NCBI GenBank assembly: GCA_020632695.1 | Contig: JACKFB010000032.1 | Location: forward strand, 1-27,742 | Direction: 5' to 3' | Source: Deltaproteobacteria bacterium | GTDB taxonomy: Bacteria; Myxococcota_A; UBA9042; PHBI01; JACKFB01 | DNA: 27,742 nt | Part shown: piece after piece, positions 23,861 through 27,742 of the stretch | How the letters are laid out: every line of letters begins with the position of its first letter | Position numbering within the stretch: position 1 is the stretch's first letter | The notes under the pieces: generated by a model | Told to the model about the DNA's origin: nothing | Seen by the model: the letters and a program-made list of their open reading frames with translations, nothing else | Database searches by the model: none | Position numbers and translations under genes: made by a program

Positions 23861-24778
23861 TCAGATCTCGACGCCGAGGTTCAGGTAGATCTGGGCCCGG
23901 GCGGCGTCCTTCAGCGGTCCGATCATCGGCACGACGTTGATGGTGAAGCGCTTGACCGGCTTCCACTGGATGCTGGGGCCGATGAACCACTCCCAGTCGA
24001 AGTCGCCGCGCGAGCCGGCGACATCGACGGCGTGGACGACCGACTCGACGCCCAACCCGAGGCACATGTCGATCACCGTATAGGAGATCCCGCCCGTCAC
24101 GCCCCACTCGCGCTCGTGCTGGCCAGACAGCTCCTGCTCCAGCGTGAGGTTGAGCGCGCCGTGCCAGCGCTCGCTGATGCCGCCGGAGAAGAGCAGCTTC
24201 GGCTCCAACACGTCCGGGGAGCCGTCCTTGAGGATGTACTCCAGGTACAGCGCCGGGTTCGCGAAGATGCGCCCCCACTTCGCCAGCGCCCAGCGCACCT
24301 CGAACTGGGCGGCGACCTGGGCGTCGTCGTCCGAGGGGCGCGCGAGATCCTGACGGAAGTAGAAGTCGAACTGGAAGCGGTGGGGCAGGCCGAACTCCAG
24401 CTCCTGGAGGAAGCGGTACTTCGTCACGTCGCCGTCGATGGTCGCGCGGCCCCACAGCTCCGCCTCCACCTTGCCCTCGGGCACGACGTACGCACGGGTG
24501 GTGGTGAAGCGCCGGGTGGCCGTCCACCGTGGCTGCTCGTAGCCGCCGATGAGCTGCTCCTCCTCGAGCGCCGCGGGCGGCTGGCCGTCGGGGGTGACCG
24601 CGCGCAGCTGCCACGAGCGCTCGCGCTGGCCGCTGGAGTCGTCCGCGTGACCGGGGTCCCACATGGGCGGCGGGTCGTCGGCGCGGGCGTCGCCCGCCGC
24701 GGTGGTCATCGCGCAACACAGGCCGAGCAGCGCCGCGACGCGCGCGAGGGCGCGCCCTGACATCGAGGGATGCGTCAT
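23861..24778 (-). CDS. Outer-membrane beta-barrel protein (transporter/porin-like)
   Basis: The protein has 305 residues, from ATG 24778 with a GGAGG sequence ideally placed upstream. A signal peptide ends near ARA-DD (about residue 36). The mature protein has repeated amphipathic strands rich in aromatic residues (HRFQFDFYFRQDL, RFTINVVPMIG) and finishes ARAQIYLNLGVEI, as an outer-membrane barrel would. The strand pattern resembles the broad MetA-pathway/transporter porin group of Proteobacteria, but the family assignment is tentative. It is transcribed in the same direction as the metallopeptidase operon, with a 179-base gap, so it may be separate. Its role is unknown. Confidence 0.72.
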   Translation of the reverse strand: MTHPSMSGRALARVAALLGLCCAMTTAAGDARADDPPPMWDPGHADDSSGQRERSWQLRAVTPDGQPPAALEEEQLIGGYEQPRWTATRRFTTTRAYVVPEGKVEAELWGRATIDGDVTKYRFLQELEFGLPHRFQFDFYFRQDLARPSDDDAQVAAQFEVRWALAKWGRIFANPALYLEYILKDGSPDVLEPKLLFSGGISERWHGALNLTLEQELSGQHEREWGVTGGISYTVIDMCLGLGVESVVHAVDVAGSRGDFDWEWFIGPSIQWKPVKRFTINVVPMIGPLKDAARAQIYLNLGVEI

Positions 24779-24882
24779 CGGTTCCTCCGTGGCGTCGGAG
24801 CGAGGCTCGCTCCGGCGACCGGAGCATCGCCCGAGGTGCCGCGGTCGGCAAGAAGGCCAGGGGGGGCTCGTCCCGGCCACCC

Positions 24883-24900
24883 GCGGGACGCCGGTCCCGC
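24883..24900 (-). terminator. Hairpin downstream of the Cys-rich lipoprotein gene
   Basis: GCGGGAC (24883-24889) and GTCCCGC (24894-24900) form a perfect 7-bp stem with a 4-base loop, about 30 bases past the stop codon on the minus strand. No T-run follows, so factor-independent termination is uncertain. Confidence 0.4.
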
Positions 24901-24930
24901 TCGCCGTCGCCGTCCGACGACGACGCGTGC

Positions 24931-26205
24931 TCAGGGAGAGGCGCCCACGCAGTCGCCCGGGGCGTCGTCCTGGTCCTGGTCGCAGTCGGCCTCACAGGGG
25001 CAGATCACCGTGCCCTGGCAGCTCTGGCCCGGAGGGCACTGGGAGGCCGCCCAGCACTTCCCCGCCGGCGGGGCGGGCTTGCAGGGCCCGATGTTGGTGT
25101 TGATGCCCAGGTCGCCGCAGACGTAGCCCGCGCCGCACTCGGCGTCGGTGGTGCAGCAGCTGTCGAGCACCGGCTGGCAGAGGCCGAGCTGGTCCGGCGC
25201 GCAGTTGCCGCAGTTCGGGCAGAGCGCCAGACACCCGCAGGCCAGCGCGCCCTCGCACCGGAAGCCGGCGCCGCAGTCGTCGTCGGTCCAGCAGCAGGGG
25301 ACGTTGCCCGCGCAGGTCGGGCCGGCGGGCGAGGGCTTGCACGTCCCGGGCAGCGAGGTGGTGATGCCTTCACACACCTGCCCGGCGGCGCAGCCCGCGT
25401 CGGACGTGCAGCAGCCCGACGGCAGATCCTGGCAGCTCCCCGGCACATCCGCTGCGCCGCAATCCAACTGGCACGGGCAGAAGAACGCGTTCGTGCACGC
25501 CTGGCCCGGCGAGCACTGGCCGTCGTCCCAGCACTGGCCGGTGGCGACCGGCGGCATGCAGCGGCCGTAGTGCTCGGCGCCGGCGCCCCGAGCGCACACC
25601 TGGCCGCCCTCGCAGTCGGCGTCGGTCTCACAGCAGCCGCCCCGGGCCTGGCAGGTCCCGGGAGCGCCGTTGGTGCAGCCCGTGCCGCAAGGGCAGGTCA
25701 CCGCGCCATCGCACTGCTCGCCGGTGTCGCACTCGGTGTCATCCCAGCACTTCCCGGACGGCGGCGACGGCTCGCACATCCCGAGCGAGGACTGGGCGGG
25801 CAGCTTCGCGCAGGTCTTTCCGGCGCCGCACTGCGAGTCCAGCCAACAGCACTCGGGGGCCCCGGCGTCGGTGTCGGCCCCGGCGTCGGCGTCGGCCCCG
25901 GAATCGGTCTCGGCCCCGGCGTCGGTCTCGGCCCCGGCGTCGGCCCCGGAATCGGTCTCGGCCCCGGAATCGGTCTCGGCCCCGGAATCGGTCTCGGCCC
26001 CGGAATCGGTCTCGGCCCCGGAATCGGTCTCGGCCCCGGCGTCGGTCTCGGCCCCGGCGTCGGCCCCGGAGTCAGCGACGGTGTCCTGGGCCGTGTCCGC
26101 GGTGGCGTCCGCGGGGTCGGTGCTGTCGGACGGGCACGCGGTCAGCAGCGCCATCGCCAGCGCGCAGAGGGCGAGGGACAGAGGCGACGGGGAGCGGGCA
26201 GGCAT
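24931..26205 (-). CDS. Cys-rich surface lipoprotein with (GAETDS)n stalk
   Basis: The 424-residue lipoprotein starts at ATG 26205, with lipobox LTAC near residue 24. Residues of about 25-115 are an acidic, probably extended stalk made of repeated six-residue units close to GAETDS. Residues 116-424 comprise about eight Cys-rich half-modules of the form C-C/W-x-x-D-x-x-C-x-x-G-x-x-C, alternating with segments ending CPC-x3-C and PGTC. These probably form disulfide-bonded knots outside the cell. Such Asp/Ala-linker plus Cys-module lipoproteins are abundant in Myxococcota and are of unknown function, perhaps adhesive or protective. The next lipoprotein gene ends 25 bases upstream, so the two are probably co-transcribed. 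Confidence 0.85.
   Translation of the reverse strand: MPARSPSPLSLALCALAMALLTACPSDSTDPADATADTAQDTVADSGADAGAETDAGAETDSGAETDSGAETDSGAETDSGAETDSGADAGAETDAGAETDSGADADAGADTDAGAPECCWLDSQCGAGKTCAKLPAQSSLGMCEPSPPSGKCWDDTECDTGEQCDGAVTCPCGTGCTNGAPGTCQARGGCCETDADCEGGQVCARGAGAEHYGRCMPPVATGQCWDDGQCSPGQACTNAFFCPCQLDCGAADVPGSCQDLPSGCCTSDAGCAAGQVCEGITTSLPGTCKPSPAGPTCAGNVPCCWTDDDCGAGFRCEGALACGCLALCPNCGNCAPDQLGLCQPVLDSCCTTDAECGAGYVCGDLGINTNIGPCKPAPPAGKCWAASQCPPGQSCQGTVICPCEADCDQDQDDAPGDCVGASP
25860..26070 (-). repeat. 18-bp coding minisatellite in the lipoprotein stalk
   Basis: On the plus strand the unit GGAATCGGTCTCGGCCCC, with a GCGTCGG variant, is repeated about ten times, with some 12-bp and 6-bp partial units. 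Every length is a multiple of three, so copy-number change keeps the reading frame. It encodes about residues 46-115. Confidence 0.85.
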
Positions 26206-26230
26206 GGCGGTCCAGGGTCGTCGGAGAGGC

Positions 26231-27172
26231 TCAGGGTTCGGGGTCCTCGAAGAGGAAGGCCGACACCGCGGTGAAGGCCAGGCTGGCGGAGACCTGCTGG
26301 CAGGCGCCGGTGGCGTCGGGCGCCAGGTCGCCGCCCTCGGCGAAGAGCAGCTCCATGGCGCCGCCGACCGCGCTGTCGCGGTCGCCGATCTTCTGCAGGT
26401 CCGTGATGGCCACTCCGGCGCCGATGACGCCGTCGGCGAGGCCGCCCTCCTCGGTGACGCGGCCGCGGATCCAGGCGCCGTGGACCGGCAGCTCGTAGTC
26501 GAGGCCCAGCACGCGGACGCGCAGCCAGGTGTCGACGGGGCCCGCCGTCAGGATGCCCCCCTCGATGCGGCCGCTCTCGGTGCGCGTGTCGGGCGAGTCG
26601 GGGCGCAGGTGGAAGGTCTGCCCCGGGAGGATCAGCCCGTCCGTCGCCATCAGCGGCTTGCCCTGGCCGGTGCGCACGGTGATGGTCACCGAGTCGTCGT
26701 CGCGCAGGTCGTCCACGCCGTCGATCTGCATCATCAACAGCAGCCCGCCCTCGTCGACGCTGTTCTGGAGCAGCGCGTCGGCGGCGCCGATGCCCGCGAC
26801 GGCGAAGAGCGGCAGCAGCGTGCCCAGCTTGTTGTCCACCCCCGGCAGCCCGGCCGGGCTCACCAGGTCGGGCTCGAAGCAGCCGCCGGGGTCGCCGGGC
26901 CCGCTCACCCGGCCGTCCAGGTCGAAGCCGTCTCCCACCCCGGGCGACGTCTCGGGCGCGAAGCCGAGCCGGTCCAGCACCACCAGCTTCGAGGTGGACG
27001 CAGCCGGCGCCGTGACCTCGGGCGCGGCGGGCGCGTCCGTGGCCGCGTCGGCGAGGACGTCCGGCACCGCGGCCTGCACCCCCTCGCCCCCACCGTCGCA
27101 CCCCAGGCCCGAGGCGACGCCCAGCGCTCCCAGGAGGAGAGCGGTCGTCAGTCGATGGGTCACCGTGCTCAT
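26231..27172 (-). CDS. Putative lipoprotein of unknown function
   Basis: The 313-residue protein starts at ATG 27172; an in-frame ATG at 27193 is the alternative. The leader is hydrophobic and ends in lipobox GLGC, followed by a Gly-rich and then Ala/Pro/Asp-rich spacer to about residue 60. The rest reads as a beta-rich folded domain, with segments LLLMMQIDGVDDLRDDDSVTI and DTWLRVRVLGLDYELPVHG. The second of these, followed by WIRGRV, suggests an extracellular beta-sandwich. No catalytic motif was recognised. It lies 25 bases upstream of the Cys-rich lipoprotein gene, so the two may form a surface-protein pair. Function is unknown. Confidence 0.72.
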   Translation of the reverse strand: MSTVTHRLTTALLLGALGVASGLGCDGGGEGVQAAVPDVLADAATDAPAAPEVTAPAASTSKLVVLDRLGFAPETSPGVGDGFDLDGRVSGPGDPGGCFEPDLVSPAGLPGVDNKLGTLLPLFAVAGIGAADALLQNSVDEGGLLLMMQIDGVDDLRDDDSVTITVRTGQGKPLMATDGLILPGQTFHLRPDSPDTRTESGRIEGGILTAGPVDTWLRVRVLGLDYELPVHGAWIRGRVTEEGGLADGVIGAGVAITDLQKIGDRDSAVGGAMELLFAEGGDLAPDATGACQQVSASLAFTAVSAFLFEDPEP

Positions 27173-27202
27173 GGTGGGGCCTTCGTCGCGCATGGGGGCG
27201 GG

Positions 27203-27220
27203 GCCGCCAGTATCGGCGGC
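27203..27220 (-). terminator. Hairpin between the oxidoreductase and lipoprotein genes
   Basis: GCCGCC-AGTATC-GGCGGC is a perfect 6-bp stem with a 6-base loop, about 30 bases after the oxidoreductase stop. It lacks a T-run; it could be a terminator or a leader element of the lipoprotein transcript. Confidence 0.3.
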
Positions 27221-27248
27221 GCGCGCCCGCAGGTCCAGGCCCGGACGG

Positions 27249-27742
27249 TCAGGGCACCAGGAGCACCTTGCCGAAGTTCTTGCGGTCCTGGATGTACGTG
27301 TGGGCGTCGGCGGCCTGGTCGAAGGGGAAGCTGCGGTCGACCACCGGCTCGAAGGTGCCGTCGGCGACCAGTCCGAGGATCTCGCCCAGCATCGCGTTGA
27401 GCTGCTCGGTGCGCTCCCAGAGATGGCCGAGGTTCACACCGTGGACGCCGCGGTTCTTGTCCATCAACGCCAACGGGCGGAAGGTCGGCATCTTCCATAC
27501 CCCCTCGAGGGCGGCCAGGAGGCTGCGTCGCTTGCCGGGCGCGAAGGACGACGCGCCGAAAGCGTAGACCCGGCCGAGCGGCGCCAGGCAGCGGTAGCTC
27601 CTGGCCAGCGCCTCGCCCCCCAGCGCGTCCAGCACGATGTCCACGCCGTCTCCGCCGGTGATGCGCATGACCTCCTCGTGGAAGTCCTGGCTGCGGTAGT
27701 CGATGCAGTGGGCCACCCCCGACACGCGCAGCCGCTCGTGCT
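27249..27742 (-). CDS. Quinone reductase/zinc-type alcohol dehydrogenase family protein (MDR superfamily, C-terminal part)
   Basis: Only the last 164 or so residues are in the window; the frame continues past base 27742 with no start. The visible part holds the end of the Rossmann fold of a medium-chain dehydrogenase/reductase: a CIDYRSQDFHEEV segment, then GGDGVDIVLDALGG and a GRVYAFGASS strand. The C-terminal return to the catalytic domain follows, ending RKNFGKVLLVP, which is characteristic of NADPH:quinone reductases and VAT-1-like proteins. These enzymes reduce quinones or enones with NADPH. Zinc ligands cannot be judged because the N-terminal domain is missing. Confidence 0.88.
   Translation of the reverse strand, partial: HERLRVSGVAHCIDYRSQDFHEEVMRITGGDGVDIVLDALGGEALARSYRCLAPLGRVYAFGASSFAPGKRRSLLAALEGVWKMPTFRPLALMDKNRGVHGVNLGHLWERTEQLNAMLGEILGLVADGTFEPVVDRSFPFDQAADAHTYIQDRKNFGKVLLVP

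Noticed and set aside
25860..26070. 18-bp repeats considered as a CRISPR or regulatory array.
   Set aside because: They lie inside a coding sequence, have no spacers and are explained by the (GAETDS)n stalk.

Overview
The window is GC-rich and densely coded, with frequent GTG and TTG starts and four-base stop/start overlaps between genes. Several traits point to a Myxococcota-type (deltaproteobacterial) genome. These are lipoproteins with Asp/Ala/Gly-rich linkers followed by Cys-rich modules, a MYXO-CTERM-like C-terminus (Gly/Cys, membrane helix, Arg cluster) on a secreted enzyme, and a RAYT-like transposase of the type common in that group. This taxonomic placement is inferred, not demonstrated. 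No tRNA, rRNA or CRISPR array was recognised.

Region 1 (1-11962, plus strand) is a complete-looking alpha-glucan utilisation operon, cut at its 5' end. It encodes a maltoporin-like outer-membrane porin, a GH13 alpha-amylase lipoprotein, a GH15 glucoamylase-like protein with a MYXO-CTERM-like tail, a second GH13 lipoprotein with an N-terminal CBM48/E-set-like domain, a MalK-type ATPase, a fused MalE-MalF protein (binding protein plus permease in one chain) and MalG. Five of the six junctions are 4-base overlaps and the sixth is a 3-base gap, so translation is probably coupled throughout. The logic is to cut starch or glycogen at the cell surface and in the periplasm, admit dextrins through the porin, and import them with the ABC transporter.

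Region 2 (11963-15935) is an accessory-looking island. It holds a TetR regulator, a small membrane protein preceded by a tandem operator-like palindrome, and a RAYT/Y1-type transposase on the minus strand. A dispersed repeat family built on GAACTCC units with a TTGAAATCATG-like tail occurs around these genes, and ends in seven tandem 23-bp copies.

Region 3 (15936-18369, minus strand) encodes an alpha/beta hydrolase translationally coupled to a PlsC-type acyltransferase, preceded by an orphan type IV pilin-like protein.

Region 4 (18458-23681, minus strand) is a compact four-gene operon. In order of transcription it encodes a signal-peptide-less zinc metallopeptidase of lethal-factor-like pattern with a long Pro/Thr/Glu-rich linker, a lipoprotein with an acidic tail, a CpXC-type zinc-ribbon protein, and a two-module AAA+ ATPase resembling those of extracellular contractile injection system loci. 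No sheath, tube or baseplate genes are visible here. This is the best candidate for an undescribed system.

Region 5 (23861-27742, minus strand) encodes a beta-barrel-like outer-membrane protein, a Cys-rich surface lipoprotein with an 18-bp coding minisatellite, another lipoprotein of unknown function, and the C-terminal part of a quinone reductase/zinc-type alcohol dehydrogenase family enzyme that runs off the window.
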